Positions 20,340-31,599 of a stretch of DNA of 64,000 nucleotides are shown one piece after another. How positions within the stretch are numbered: the stretch's first letter is position 1; the number at the start of each line of letters is the position of its first letter. The position numbers and the translations under genes are program-made. This DNA comes from Chaetoderma sp. LZ-2023a (Eukaryota > Mollusca > Caudofoveata > Chaetodermatida > Chaetodermatidae): positions 8,104,343-8,168,342 of the forward strand of contig CM067365.1 of assembly GCA_034401795.1 (NCBI GenBank), read 5' to 3'. The notes under the pieces are model-generated. The model was not told the origin of the DNA, ran no database searches, and was given only the letters and a program-made list of their open reading frames with translations.

Positions 20340-21540
20340 ATTTTTAAATACGTTTTCCGAAATCCTACAAAATCCAAAATGGCTGCCGGCCTAATAGGCC
20401 GACCAGCGTTGTTTGAACAAAATCAGATCTCTATTACCTAACAATGCTTCCTGCAAAATATAATTGAAAACCACCCAGTGGTTTCCGAGGAGAAGGAATT
20501 TAAATTTTCCAATTGCTTTACTATGGAGGAATTTGACAGGAAAATGATCCAAGATGGCCACGAAACCGTTCGTCCGACAGTATTGAAAATGGCAAATTTG
20601 GAATCATAAGACCCAACAATGTATGTAAAACCAATTTCGGCTTCAAATTTCAACACATAAAAAAATTCAAAATGGCCAACAATCATGCAGAATTTTGATT
20701 GGATGATAGTGGCCAGGGTTTTGGACGTATCAATTACTCTTGAACAAACTCTAATGCCCCTCATTCCCGAATCATATCAGCCAATTTTCGGCCCGATCTG
20801 TTCAGCGGTTTTTGGAGTTGTTTTCAAGAAAACTAGGTCATTCAAGATGGCCACCCAAGTTCTCGGCCAATAAAATTCCCGTGAACAAACTTGGTTCAGC
20901 CGATGCCCTAGATGATATTTCATAAGTTTTTAATCAATCCGCCAAGTGGTTTCGGAGAAGATTTTAAAAAACGTTTCCCGAAATACTACAAAATTCAAAA
21001 TTGCCGCCGGCCTAATAGGGCGACCAGCGTTGTTTGAACAAAATCAGATCTCTATTACCTAACGATACTTCCTGCAAAATATAATTGAAATCCACCCAGT
21101 GGTTTCTGAGAAGGCATTTTAAATTTCCAATTGCTTTGCTATGGGGAATTAGGCGGGAAATGAATCCAAGATGGCAGCCAAACCGTCGATCGAACAAATT
21201 CGAAAATGCCAGATTTTTTGTCGACCCGACAAATGTATATAGGCCCAATTTGGGCGTCAAAATCCATTAAATAAAAAATTCAACATGGCCGCCAGAAAGC
21301 TTGATTCTGATTAGTCCATACCGAAATCCATGTTTTTCAAGCTCTTAACTTCTCTTGAACAAACTTTATAGCGAGCCACTCTCCGCTGCTTCTGACCAAA
21401 TTTCAGCTCATTCCGTCCAGTGGTTCTGGAGAAGGTTTTTTTAAATGCTGGAAAATTTTCCAGAAATCCAAGATGGCCGCCAACCTTTCTAGAAAATCAT
21501 ATCCATTCACACATAAAAGTTTGCTCTAATAAGGCCCTCT
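20340..21540 (-). repeat. Family F modular repeat, inverse orientation, with a 600-bp internal duplication
   Basis: Here the phrases run as complements (ATCCAAGATGGCCGCC, CCTTGAACAAAC-type, GGTGGATTTC). The stretch starting at about 20355 (GTTTTCCGAAATCC, then GGCCTAATAGGCCGACCAGC, then GATCTCTATTACCTAAC) is repeated from about 20960 with few changes, so two roughly 600-bp units lie in tandem. Confidence 0.8.
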
Positions 21541-21589
21541 TGCCATGCAAAGCTTGAATTTCATCGGCATTTTTGTCTTCACTCTATGC

Positions 21590-21720
21590 TTGGCCCCCTA
21601 CTACTACTACTACACCACCACCACCACAACCAATACTACTATTACTACTACTACTACCACTACTACAACTATGTCTGCCGCTGCTGCTAGTGGTACTGCG
21701 TCTGCTGCTGCTGAAAAAAG
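21590..21720 (+). repeat. Trinucleotide microsatellite (CTA/CCA, then GCT)
   Basis: Runs of TAC/CAC/ACT and then GCTGCTGCT are interrupted but clearly of period three. They create two overlapping open frames (threonine-rich and leucine-rich) with no other support. Confidence 0.85.
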
Positions 21721-21839
21721 GGCGAGATCCAAGAGGTCATTTGCCGGGTGGGGGGGGGTCACCCAAAATTTCAAGGGGGTTAGCTCTTGAAAATGGGCTC
21801 ACTCCGCCACCAGCAAGTAAGTAAGAAAATTGACAACCC

Positions 21840-22126
21840 TGCCGGGGTGTGGAGGGACGGGACACGTGCCCCCCTCTCTTCCCCCCCCCCCAAACTTGAC
21901 CAGTAAAGTTTTAAATCTGAATTTGAAGCGCTTCACGTCGCTAACAATGCTTCTGGCAGTTAAGGAGAATAACTGGTCCTAAAAATACACATTATATGCA
22001 AAATTAAGCGTCATATTTTAGAAGGGATGGGTCATTGACAGAGACAATTTGCTCCCTAACCCCACCCTGCCACCCCACAAATACACCCCCACCCACCCCA
22101 CAATATCCCCACCCCACCCACACCTA
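21840..22126. other. C-rich low-complexity DNA
   Basis: Contains a run of C (21880-21890) and repeated CCCCACCC phrases at 22062-22125. Nothing coding was seen. Confidence 0.6.
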
Positions 22127-22134
22127 CCTCAACT

Positions 22135-23733
22135 TAGGGTTGCGCGATTATTCACTTTTCATAATTGCGATCATTTAAAAATAATAATCGCGATTATATG
22201 ATTAATCATGAACTATATTAACTACATCAATGCTGCTTAGAGGACGTTATTATGCTACTGCAGATTGTAAGATTATGGGTTAGGCACATGGGTATACATA
22301 CATGGATAGAATACGCCAGTTGCTGATTGCAAACAAAGGAATGTATCAAGATTTTTCTAGACGGAAATCGGAAGGTACCGTATTTCGCTTAATAGTAGCC
22401 TATGCTCTAATAGAAGCCCACCCCCTAACTTTGACATATGATGAGCTCCAATGATTTCTTATCAGTTTCAAAACGGCAAAACTCTGTATTAGAAGCCCAC
22501 ACCCTAACTCAGCAGATTGTATAGGAAAATTTGTAAGAATAACGTGTATAATAATAACAATCGTGTCACAGAGTGTGTCTACTTCAGACCGATCTTTGCC
22601 CTGATACATTTCCGGCCCCTCTAGAAGTCAAAACAGGCCTCGGATTTGTAAATCTCGACCACCTATTAGATTAATACTAATAGTAGGCCACACATGTTGT
22701 ATGTTCAAGATATAATAAAGTTTATTGCACACTTTTGTAGTCAAAATGTGCTTAAAACAGTCTTGGCGTGATTAAATAGCTTCCTTATAAATATATTTTA
22801 AGACCAAATTTATGTACCAAACAAGTACGGGAGAAAATGCGCATCAATTTTGTAACGCTGATCAACATTAAATGATCCAAATTGAATTATTATGAATGAC
22901 AATATAGCCGGCTTCTTAAGTTGGCGAGCCAGCGGCTCTTGCGATGGGAGGCGCCGTGTTCTCGCGAGATGTTATACGCTAACGGGAGTTTATCAAATGG
23001 GTAGCCGTTATTCAGATCAGTATAATACTCAGTTCCTATCGCGCAATGATAATATATAGAAATTCCTGAGTTTCGAGTCCCCGATTCTAGAATATTTATA
23101 TCTGAGTACTCGCTCTACAATAACCTCTTCAATTGGAGGCGAATCACGTGATTCGTATTTTTTTCGCGATGCCATTTTATATCAAATTGTGGATTAATTT
23201 TGATGTAATAAACAACCTTTATTAAAGGATATGCAATATTTAGGCGCTCAAATCAAATAACTTCACTTCCCCGTTGATGTTTTGAGGTATACATTAAACA
23301 TAGGCATAGGCGGTGAGAATTTTTACGGGAGAAAATGCGTTGAATTTCCGTGGTATCAGTTTTAGAACTTTTTGGGAAAACCGTTAGCGCATAACTATTC
23401 AGAGAATGGGGAATGCGGGATAAGCGTGTGTGATTACAACAACAATGACAAATAGCGACCAAGTGAGCAATCTTTATTCATCTAAAAGTAATCATGAGTC
23501 AATACAAACAAATCAGTTATTTATTATATTATTTAATCAGTCACACATTCGGCTGATAGCCGGATATTTCTTTCCATGATTGGTAACGCGAGCAGAGTTT
23601 CATAAGCGTAAAAGTGTCTTGACAAAAATTTAAACATGTCGATTATACGATTATTTCATTTTATAATCATCCACGATCATTTTGAATTATATAATCACGA
23701 TTAATCGAATAATCAAAAAATCGTGCAACCCTA
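22135..23733. mobile_element. hAT-like non-autonomous DNA transposon with 8-bp target duplication
   Basis: Left end TAGGGTTGCGCGATTATTCA; right end, read inward, TAGGGTTGCACGATTTTTTG. Flanking 8-mers are CCTCAACT (22127-22134) and CCTCACCT (23734-23741), seven of eight identical. Eight-base target duplications together with CAGGG/TAGGG-type ends are typical of hAT elements. The 1.6-kb interior holds no transposase-like frame (69-codon frames at 22400-22609 and 23253-23462 only), so it is non-autonomous. It sits inside DIRS-like element B. Confidence 0.75.
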
Positions 23734-23875
23734 CCTCACCTATAGCAGCTCCAGGTTTTATTATTCCTTAAATCACTGTATTTATGATACAGTACATTAA
23801 ATGTGTTTGCAGAAAAGAAATATATCTATAATTATTATTGGCAGGTGCTTATCTGCCAGAATTCTTTTTTCTTTT

Positions 23876-25560
23876 TTATTTATTTATTTTCTTCTTCAAT
23901 GAGAATTGCACTGTTATATATTGGATAGTGTCTATGATGCTATGAAGTTGAAAAATTTTGACCCTGCACTTGCAACTCTTCTCAGTGAATATTTTAAAGA
24001 GATGTAATGTCAGGATTTCACTTTCAGTGATTAATTTTTCTAAAATAGTGTATAATATATTTAATGTTATATCAAGGGGGTTAGCTTGCCAGCTTGACCC
24101 TATACCCATATCAATAGTAAAGCTGCATGTAGTCATTCGTGCACCAGTAATCACAAACATTGTTTATTTGTCCTTAGGGGGTGGAGACTTCCCACCTCCA
24201 ATGAAGAATGGCTTGGTGGCGCCACTGTTTAAAAAGTCATCGCTGGACCCAGAGATACTCAACAACTACAGACCAGTTTGAAACTTAACATTCCTATCCA
24301 AACTGACTGAAAAGGTTGTCGCAGTACATATATCTGAGCATATGCAACAGTATAAACTAGCTGAGAAATTCCAATCCACTTATAGAGAGCACCATGGAAC
24401 AGAAACAGCATTAGTTAGAGTTCAGAACGATATTCTCAGATCACTGGACAATCATAATGCAACTTTCTTGGTATTACTAGATCTATCAGCTGTGTTTGAT
24501 ACGATTGATCACGAGATACTCTGTGAACGCATGAATAATAACATTGGTATTAGCGGTACAGCCCTGTCATGGATACGATCATAACTCTCAGACAGATATC
24601 AGGCAGTGTGCATCGCTAATTCGCGAAGCTCTATCTTATTAAAATACGGTGTGCCACAAGGGTCCGTACTCGGTCCGAGATTTTTCACAGTGTACTCTGC
24701 CCCAATTGCAAACATAGCTAGACGACATGACCTTAATGTGCATATGTATGCTGATGATACTCAGCTGTATATGTCATTCAATGCTAATGTGCCTACACAG
24801 GAAGATTCGGTTCTTCAAAAGGTCAGAGAATGCGTTTCTGATATTAGTCTGTGGATGACCAGGTACAAGTTAAAGCTCAACCCAGATAAAACAGAGTTCT
24901 TGGTCATGTCAACAGACCAACAACGTAGTAAACTCGCCACCACAGAAGTTCAACTAGTAGACAGTAATATCACGGTAACTGCATCAGCCAGAAACCTAGG
25001 TATTATTATTGACCAGGCTATGGACATGAATGCACATATACGATCCGTGTGTAAATCTGCATATTTCCATCTCCGCAACATCAACTCCATCAGAAATGTG
25101 TTAGCACACCAAAGCACAGAGACACTAATACATGCCTTCATCACGTCACGATTAGACAATGGAAATAGTCTTTCCGGTATTACAGAACAGTCTCTGAATA
25201 AACTGCAGGGTCTTCAAAATGCTGCGGCTCGCATTGTCATGAAGGTCAGGAAGGGGGAGCATATAACACCACACTGGTTGCCAGTCCTGACCTGGAAATG
25301 TCCACAATAGAGCCCCCGAATACATGCAAGACATGCTAACACCCTATGACCCAGGCCGCATACTTCGGTCTAGAGACCACCTCTGCATCCCACAATCAAA
25401 CTTGCGTTCTGTGGGGATAGAGCCTTCAGTGTTGTTGCCCCTAAACTATGGAATAGACTGCCTCTTGCTATAAGAACATGCAAATTAATAGAAAATTTCC
25501 CCCATTACAACCAGTCCCACCCACCCCCTATTAGGTGTTAATTATAGGCATGATGTAGCA
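23876..25560 (+). mobile_element. CR1-like non-LTR retrotransposon, 5'-truncated
   Basis: Reverse-transcriptase sequence runs nearly to the C-terminus on the plus strand. It includes N-N-Y-R-P-V (about 24262-24280), L-L-D-L-S-A-V-F-D-T-I-D-H (palm motif A), G-V-P-Q-G-S-V-L-G-P, Y-A-D-D-T-Q-L-Y (catalytic YADD) and L-K-L-N-P-D-K-T-E-F. These are hallmarks of CR1/L2-type elements. It breaks DIRS-like element B. No endonuclease domain is present, so the copy is truncated at the 5' end. Confidence 0.9.
23958..25520 (+). pseudogene. Reverse transcriptase of the CR1-like element
   Basis: Three open pieces share one protein: 23958-24281 (fingers, ends at a stop directly after N-N-Y-R-P-V), 24342-24584 (palm A, stops after W-I-R-S) and 24606-25310 (palm B to thumb, 234 codons). 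The tail continues in other frames to about 25500 (A-P-E-Y-M-Q-D-M-L-T-P and S-V-V-A-P-K-L-W-N-R-L-P-type sequence). Only a few stops and shifts separate the parts, so this insertion is fairly young, but it cannot make a complete enzyme. In life such an enzyme nicks DNA and copies its own RNA at the break. Confidence 0.85.
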
Positions 25561-25599
25561 TATAGTAGGACTATAACATGAATTTCTAACCTTTCCTTA

Positions 25600-26968
25600 T
25601 CTTTTGGGAACTAAAAAATACAAAGTTTTCATTCTTTCCCTTTTAATTTGTGCATCCGATCGCAGAGCCACCTCAACTAGCCGCCTCAACTATATGATCT
25701 GGCTACATTTTTTACCTTTTGAATTTCCATCTTTATATTCACCGCAGTGCGCCATATCTAATTGTTTATTTACATGTTTGTTTGTTTACCCCGTTTGGCT
25801 AATTATTTATTTATTTATTTATTTATTTCATCTGTTTCGCTTTGTTTCCCGCGTCAAGGGTGACTTGCATTACCGCATCAATCGTGTTACGAGTTAATTC
25901 CCCTGTTATAACGTCAAAGTCACGTCGTAGTCGTATGATGGCGCTGTTTTTTAATATGGTCGCAAAGCGTGCGAGTATTTCCCATCTTGCTATATCTATT
26001 ATCTTTGGTTTTGACATTTTTTCTCATGTTTCTCCGGTCAATGGGATCTTTTTCACCTTATTACATTTATGCATATCATTATCTTATCGAGCAGTACTCT
26101 CGTTCTATGTCTTGGTAGTTCAGGCTTCTTCCCCCCCCCCCACCTTTTCTGTGTGTTATCTCTCCCTGCATTCTCACAATTTAAGTTATAGTATTTTTTA
26201 TGCGTTCTCAACCTGTTCTTCTTGCACTCTTTCCTATCTGTCAGATTACTGCGCAATTATAATTAGCTATGTTTTGGTCATTTCTTCGTCCAGAGTTAGA
26301 GGCGCAGTTTTATTCGGGCCGTTCATCTTTTTGTATAGTACACCTCGTCCCTTCTATGTTGGCAGGTTGACATACTTGCTTTCATAACTTTAGGAGAACT
26401 TGCATATCATTCTATATTTATCATGAATTCATAGAATCGTGATGGCGTCATCACAACCAAATTTCCCATAATACCCTGGGAGCGATGCCATTTATGGAGG
26501 GGCTAATTTAACATTATGAGCAATGGACCGTTAAACCTTAATTACATTTTCTTTACTATCTTGCAAAATTCACTCATGATTTGATGGTTTCTGATACCGG
26601 GCGGGTTTATTACAGATACTCGGATACAGGATTTAATGGTTTGAGCTTCATGGAAAATGTAAACAATGCATTGCTTTAGGCAGTCCTCTTTAGCATGTAG
26701 TAGTTTGCCCCAACTTTAATGGCGGCCGATCTCAAGATGGTCAGATATGCGAAACTATGACTATTTTGTTGGTTTATGGCTATTTTACCCCATTTATCAC
26801 CCTTTTATTTTTTTAATATTCTGTCCTGTGAATCAGATTAGATTTGCTCTCATGGTATTTGGCGATTTTCTTTAATCGCAGTTTCTTTGCCATATTTCGT
26901 CGTTCGTTCACTAGCCGTCAATTGATCATCATTCAAAGTTCAAATGTTGTTTATTTCATACCATATTT

Positions 26969-27035
<67 letters not shown>

Positions 27036-27490
27036 TGAAAATGGGCAGTCCATCAAAGGCACAGCCTATGAACCGATGGACACCCTAACATACAATACGA
27101 GACAGTGTACATGCCATAGGGGATGATAGTTGCTATGATGCTGATGCTAGTAGTACATAGCATATAGCGTGTAGCTTATACTTTTGCACGCACGCACGCA
27201 CGCGCACACACACACACACATACACACTTTTTTTAGTTTTTAGTTATCTCCCCTTGCATGATCTTTGTTTATTTTCTTCCTGGGATCAACTATGATCCAT
27301 CTTCATTTCTTCCCCCGTTTCTGCTATTTCTTCTATTGAGATGCTTTGAGGGTAATTCTGAGGAATTACTATCTTTAGAGTACCGTACTCGTCTTGTTAT
27401 TACTAACTTCGTACTTGTCTCTATTTTTACATCAATGTTGAGCAAAATTCGCCTCCCTCCGGGCTTTGTTCAATGTTGAAATCTGTATTT
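25600..27490. other. Right interior of DIRS-like element B, no recognised gene
   Basis: Includes an ATTT run (25801-25828), a C run (26134-26143), an AT dinucleotide run (26972-27032) and a CACG/CA run (27186-27221). A 181-codon frame at 25842-26387 and a 73-codon frame at 27258-27479 show no motifs of a tyrosine recombinase, which would be expected here in an intact DIRS element. Confidence 0.5.
26972..27032. repeat. AT dinucleotide microsatellite
   Basis: Uninterrupted TATATA for about 60 bases. Confidence 0.95.
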
Positions 27491-27600
27491 GAGCTATAGT
27501 AATGCAAGGAGGTAGGTTGTAATGTAGTAATAACGACCAGACGACCCAGAGTGTCTGGTCTTATGTTTTACTAATTACATATACCTACCTCTGCATTACG
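27491..27600. repeat. Internal complementary region of DIRS-like element B
   Basis: The first part, GAGCTATAGTAATGCAAGG to GTAATGTAGTAATAAC (27491-27534), is the complement of the element's left tip. From CGACCAGACGACCC to CTACCTCTGCATTAC (27534-27599) it is the complement of the right tip (28220-28282). The two tips meet at one shared G/C. In DIRS elements this region is thought to align the ends of the cDNA for circle formation. Confidence 0.85.
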
Positions 27601-27942
27601 GCCCACCTCAAGCCTCCCCTCTGTCAAATTTTGGATTGGGGGGGGGGGGGGGGCTTGAGGCTTCATTGTAATGGTCATATCTTGTTAGATTAGTTATATT
27701 CAACTAAGATATTCATTATATCTTTCAGCCTTTGGGTATACCTGAATATGTCAGTTTTGTCATATTTGGGTATTTCAGATTGAAAATTTCAGTCATATAA
27801 TGTGGACTGTTTAAGTTAGTCTTTAATTTCAGCTTTAGTCAGATATTCAGAACCGAGTCGTGACAGGATCATCTGCCGCTTCATGGATCTGCTTACAGCT
27901 GGATTATATGACTGACGTCGTCAAAGCAATGTAATCATGTTT
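27601..27942. other. Spacer with G run inside DIRS-like element B
   Basis: CCTCAAGCCTCCCC and a G run followed by GCTTGAGG (27607-27662) form a local inverted repeat. The rest is unremarkable. Confidence 0.5.
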
Positions 27943-28282
27943 GCTACAACAAGGTCATGTGATAGCTATCAGCCAATGAGGTTGTCGTTGTGCTTAATGA
28001 CCTACTCAGTGGCTTTGGGTATTGGATTGACCCTCTTCTTGCCTCATTCTGAGGTATAGCATTCAAGCGAATTACTATGTATCTCATCATTAGAGAGAGA
28101 GAGTATGGAGATTCCTGAAGAAGCCTTCAGTCACTGTAACCACAATACTCATCAAACATTGGCTGTAAAAAATTCATTCTACTACGCTTCCCTTCAGAGA
28201 AGGAAAGAGCTATAGTAATGCACGGAGGTAGGTATATGTCATTAGTAAAACATAAGACCAGACCCTCCGGGCCGTCTGGTCG
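27943..28282. repeat. Right inverted terminal repeat of DIRS-like element B
   Basis: The inverse of the left repeat up to GCACGGAGG; beyond that it has a right-end extension (GTATATGTCATTAGTAAAAC to GTCTGGTCG) lacking at the left tip. Unequal extension of the right repeat is also known from the DIRS1 prototype. Confidence 0.85.
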
Positions 28283-28377
28283 ATTTTCTTGATGTCGCGT
28301 GTCATATGGATCTGAATTAACTATCTGTCTGCTAAATTTCTGCAGACTATATTTTGTATTGGGTTTAATTCTGGGTA

Positions 28378-28437
28378 TGGTGAATATTTTGAAAACAATT
28401 TGACTGAAATGCCACCAACAACCTTCAGTCAAATTGC
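28378..28437. repeat. Family B2 hairpin with deletion in the loop
   Basis: TTTGAAAACAATTTGACTGA and TTCAGTCAAATTG face each other around GCCACCAACAAC, followed by a C run. Confidence 0.6.
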
Positions 28438-28779
28438 CCCCCCCCCATACATATTGTAAAGAAATAATGGTGGTTAGTGTAATCAGTAGGGAATTACAAA
28501 ATTGCTAAAATCAATCATATTGCTCAGGAAGGCCGGAAAAAATCAAGTGGATAATGAGTCGCTTCGAGCATGTATAAAGAAGTTAGACGTCTATGACAGA
28601 ACGCGTTGTCGTCGCTGTCAGAGCAAGGGAGATAACTCCATATATGGCAGGTTATCCACGTGCAGTAAATAACATTTTAATTGCATGTAGATTAGGTGTA
28701 TTTTTATGTATCTGTCATGTAATGTTTCAAAAGTATCGCTAACCATTTGACCTTTGCAAGTCACTGATACACCCAAGAA

Positions 28780-28876
28780 AGCTGTTGAATATTTTGAAAA
28801 TTATTTGACTTGGTGTCGTTGCTGCCATTGGCAGCAACGGCTCGCAGTCAAATTAGTTTCAAAAGGTTCAACAGAT
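28780..28876. repeat. Family B central hairpin alone
   Basis: GCTGTTGAATATTTTGAAAA, TTTGACTTGGTGTCGTTGCT and the inverse GCAGCAACGGCTCGCAGTC, AAATTAGTTTC. It lacks clear family B ends; ATTATCCGTTACATCATAAA follows. Confidence 0.7.
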
Positions 28877-28969
28877 TATCCGTTACATCATAAAGAATTT
28901 GACGTTTATCGTCTGCGAAGTTTAAAGTTTCAATTTAGACTAATATAGTGTTATTTAGTGTTATCAACT

Positions 28970-29810
28970 ATAGGTTTGCACTCCGTCTGTCGCAGTTGGT
29001 CTTCTGCACTTCTTTTCGCAGTCCTTCAAGGTATCCAACTGAGAATTGGTGTATTGCTTTGTTATGAGAAGTTACGGACCAAGTTCGAGTTTCATGCATA
29101 TGCGTCAATTTTTGATGGAGTTATGCCCCCTTTCGACTTAAGAAATACGACAAATATTAGCTTTCCACAGTTTTTTTCGCACTCTTTCAACTTTCCACAG
29201 TTTTTTTCGCACTCCTTCAAGATATTTAAGCGAAAATCGGTTCATCCCTTTAGTATAAGGACTTACAGAGCAAGTTCGAGTTTCAGGCATTTTCGTAAAT
29301 TTTTCATGGAGTTCGACTTATGCAATACAATACATATTAGTTTTCCGCACTTTTTTTCGTAGTCTTTAACGATATTATACTGAGAATTGCTACATTGCTT
29401 TGTTATGAGAAGTTACAGACCAAGTTTGAGTTTCAGGCGTATGCGTAAATTTTTGATGGCGTTATGCCCCCTTTCGACCTATAAAATACGAAAAATATTA
29501 GTTTTCTGCCATTTTCTCGCAGTCTTTCAAGACATTCAACTGAGAATTGGTACATTACTTAATTATGAGAAATTACAGACCAAGTTCGAGTTTCAGGTGT
29601 TTGCGTCATTCTTTGATGGGGTTATGTCCCCTTTCGACTTATGAAATACAAACATATCAGCTTTGAAGACTTGGTTTATTGCTATGTTATGAGAAGTTAC
29701 AGATCAAGTTTGAGTTTTAGCTGCTTCTGACAATTTTTAATGCAATTTTTGACTGTCAATCTCTAAAGATTTATATCACCAGGTAGGGGACATGTATTGC
29801 AAAGCAATAC
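28970..29810 (+). repeat. Tandem array C, about five units of 150-190 bp
   Basis: Each unit repeats GCTTTGTTATGAGAAGTTAC, ACCAAGTTCGAGTTTCAGGC, TTTTTGATGGAGTTATGCCC and CAGTCTTTCAAGATATTCAA. The array ends ATCACCAGGTAGGGGACATG. An inverse relative of the whole array lies at 48405-49200. The 134- and 85-codon frames across it reflect the repeat. Confidence 0.85.
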
Positions 29811-29983
29811 TGACAGAATGCTTGTTTTTATTATTTTTAAAGTACAAAAATAAATATGTTAAATGTTTTAAATCATGAGGTGTATGTATTAACAGCAGAT
29901 ATTATTGTCTTGTGTAAACCGGTACTAAGTACTGTATAATCGCATATCTAATGTATATATTATAATTAATATTCTTAGTTCAA

Positions 29984-30203
29984 CTCTTTCATGACTAAGC
30001 GGGCCAAACCGATCATTGATGTGGTTTTGGGAATGTTCATTTGCGGGGCAAGAGAAGAGTATTTTTTAGAATTTACTACTGGAATGACTGGCTCGGTCAC
30101 AGATCCAGTCATTAAATTCGAAAATTTTCTAAAATAGCCTCCAATTGGACATTGGTCAAGATCACTAATAGAGGCCGGTTTTGACTGACTTGGCTATTAA
30201 AGG
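29984..30203. mobile_element. Family A palindromic MITE
   Basis: Arms GGAATGACTGGCTCGG and CCAGTCATT are present, but the right arm is shortened (CATTAAATTCGAAAATTT). Ends are the CTTTCATGACTAAGCGGGCC type and GGCTATTAAAGGATT. Confidence 0.65.
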
Positions 30204-30209
30204 ATTGTA

Positions 30210-30400
30210 GGTTAAATATTTGCTTAACCAATGTCAATAATTGCAGTCCTTTAGAGAATGCTAGTTTTGAAAGGTTACCACTGGAATGACTTTCATGTGG
30301 TAAATTTTCTAAAATAGTGTTCTTTTGGCCTGTAAATGGACATTCCACAAGACCACTGCGCAAAACAGTTTTGTACGGCTTCAACATGAAACTGTTAAGT
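30210..30400. mobile_element. Family A MITE, partial
   Basis: GGTTACCACTGGAATGAC is followed directly by CATGTGGTAAATTTTCTAAA, so the core of the hairpin has been deleted. The right arm CTTTTGGCCTGTAAATGGAC is intact. Confidence 0.6.
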
Positions 30401-30403
30401 GCA

Positions 30404-30855
30404 GTTCACGTTAGAAAACTGTGATTGACAATTTTTACCCCTGTGATTTCTTTACACTCGTCTCCCCTGCAGGGCAGAAAGTGAGACATCACTCATCAGG
30501 ATCATTATTTCTAATGACGGCGGTATCCCCGTATACGAAGTTTTGTTTCAAGGATTTTAATGTGGCTTGTTATTCAACAACGGCTTTTCGCTTTTCGATT
30601 CATGCATCATCATTATTTTAGATTGTTATTTCTAATTTTCGGAATTTTCCGCATTTTTTAGTTTGTGGTTTTTAATTGACCTTTTTAGTCAATGATTGCT
30701 GTTCAGATTTCAATGAAACTTGACGGAAATCTTCTGGGCAATGAGTGGATGCTATTTGGGGAATTTGTTTAAATTTCTTCATTGCTTTGGATTGGTAATG
30801 ATTTGCCAATCTCTTATGCCTTATCTATGTTTAATGGAGCTTTCCAGTTTATCCG
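30404..30855. other. No gene seen
   Basis: AT-rich sequence; a 66-codon frame at 30421-30621 has no support. Confidence 0.4.
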
Positions 30856-30859
30856 TCAA

Positions 30860-31075
30860 TCATATGACATCAAAACCAACTACTTGACATGTAGGGTGAT
30901 GTTATGATAATCAATGACGTAGCTAATTTCGTCGAGTGTGCTTAATTGATGACGGACTAAGCGCTGTTGTTTACTATTTAAAAAGACATGCTGCTGAATA
31001 TTTTGAAACTAATTTGACGCGGGTAACGTGTGGGTGGAGCTTAGCTAAAGATGGAAAGGGCATCGCTAAAACTGG
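30860..31075. mobile_element. Family B MITE with the hairpin's second arm deleted
   Basis: Family B order is kept (ATCATATGACATCAAAACC, GATAATCAATGACG, TGCTGAATATTTTGAAACTA, ATTTGACGCGGG) but after the first hairpin arm the sequence jumps to GTGTGGGTGGAGCTTAGCTA and ATGGAAAGGGC. Confidence 0.65.
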
Positions 31076-31172
31076 ATTCTACCATAGTGAGTGCTCGCTC
31101 TTAGGGTACAGCGAGAATGGACAGATTTGATCTGTCGCCTGTTGTTCGAGTATATGACGTCATACTCAATTC

Positions 31173-31525
31173 ACCTTTCCAGAGTATCCACCCATTATAT
31201 AACGTCATAATCAACTATATGATGTGTAGAATGACATCATAATGAATGACACCATGAATGATGTCGATAAATACGTCACGAACACATATTTGAAGACGGT
31301 CTATGCGTTGTTGTAGAAATTGTATGCCTTTACTATTTAATAAATATTCTGTATGGCAGCAACAGCACCCAGTCAAATTAGTTACAAAATATTCATCAGC
31401 TTCCCTGTTTAGTTTTCAAGATATTGATTGTTAGGGCATTCAGGGATCGATCAATCCCAACACGGCGAGGTGTGGGTGGAGCTTAGCTAGTGGTGGGCGG
31501 GGCATAGCTAAAAATGGAACGGTCC
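31173..31525. mobile_element. Family B MITE
   Basis: Borders CACCTTTCCAGAGTATCC and AAAAATGGAACGGTCC. The left hairpin arm is missing (TATTCTGTATGGCAGCAACA follows directly), while the right arm, GATCGATC block and GGGTGGAGCTTAGCTAG are present. Confidence 0.75.
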
Positions 31526-31599
31526 ACTACATTACATGTAGATTGATATCACAATGCACAGTGACATACATAACTACCTCTGTCATGAACATTGGAAAA

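Larger units (their letters stand above)
16149..28282 (+). mobile_element. DIRS-like retroelement B (12.1 kb, nested insertions)
   Basis: Long inverted repeats bound this element: 16149-16470 is the reverse complement of about 27943-28232, with over 90% agreement by eye. Next to the right repeat, 27491-27600 joins the complement of the extreme left end directly to the complement of the extreme right end. That arrangement is the internal complementary region diagnostic of DIRS1-type retroelements, and it fixes the borders (GTTATTACTAC at 16149, CTGGTCG ending at 28282). The region's position near the right end gives plus-strand orientation. A Gag-like region is suggested at 16584-18650. I could not find its reverse transcriptase or tyrosine recombinase, so the copy may be internally deleted. 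Later arrivals are a family F block, a hAT-like element and a CR1-like retrotransposon. Confidence 0.8.

Noticed and set aside
21545-21824. Coding sequence at a threonine/leucine-rich frame
   Set aside because: Two overlapping frames are open simultaneously because of a trinucleotide run.
25842-26387. Tyrosine recombinase of DIRS-like B in the 181-codon frame
   Set aside because: No R, HxxR or tyrosine motif in plausible order; hydrophobic composition reflects T-rich DNA.
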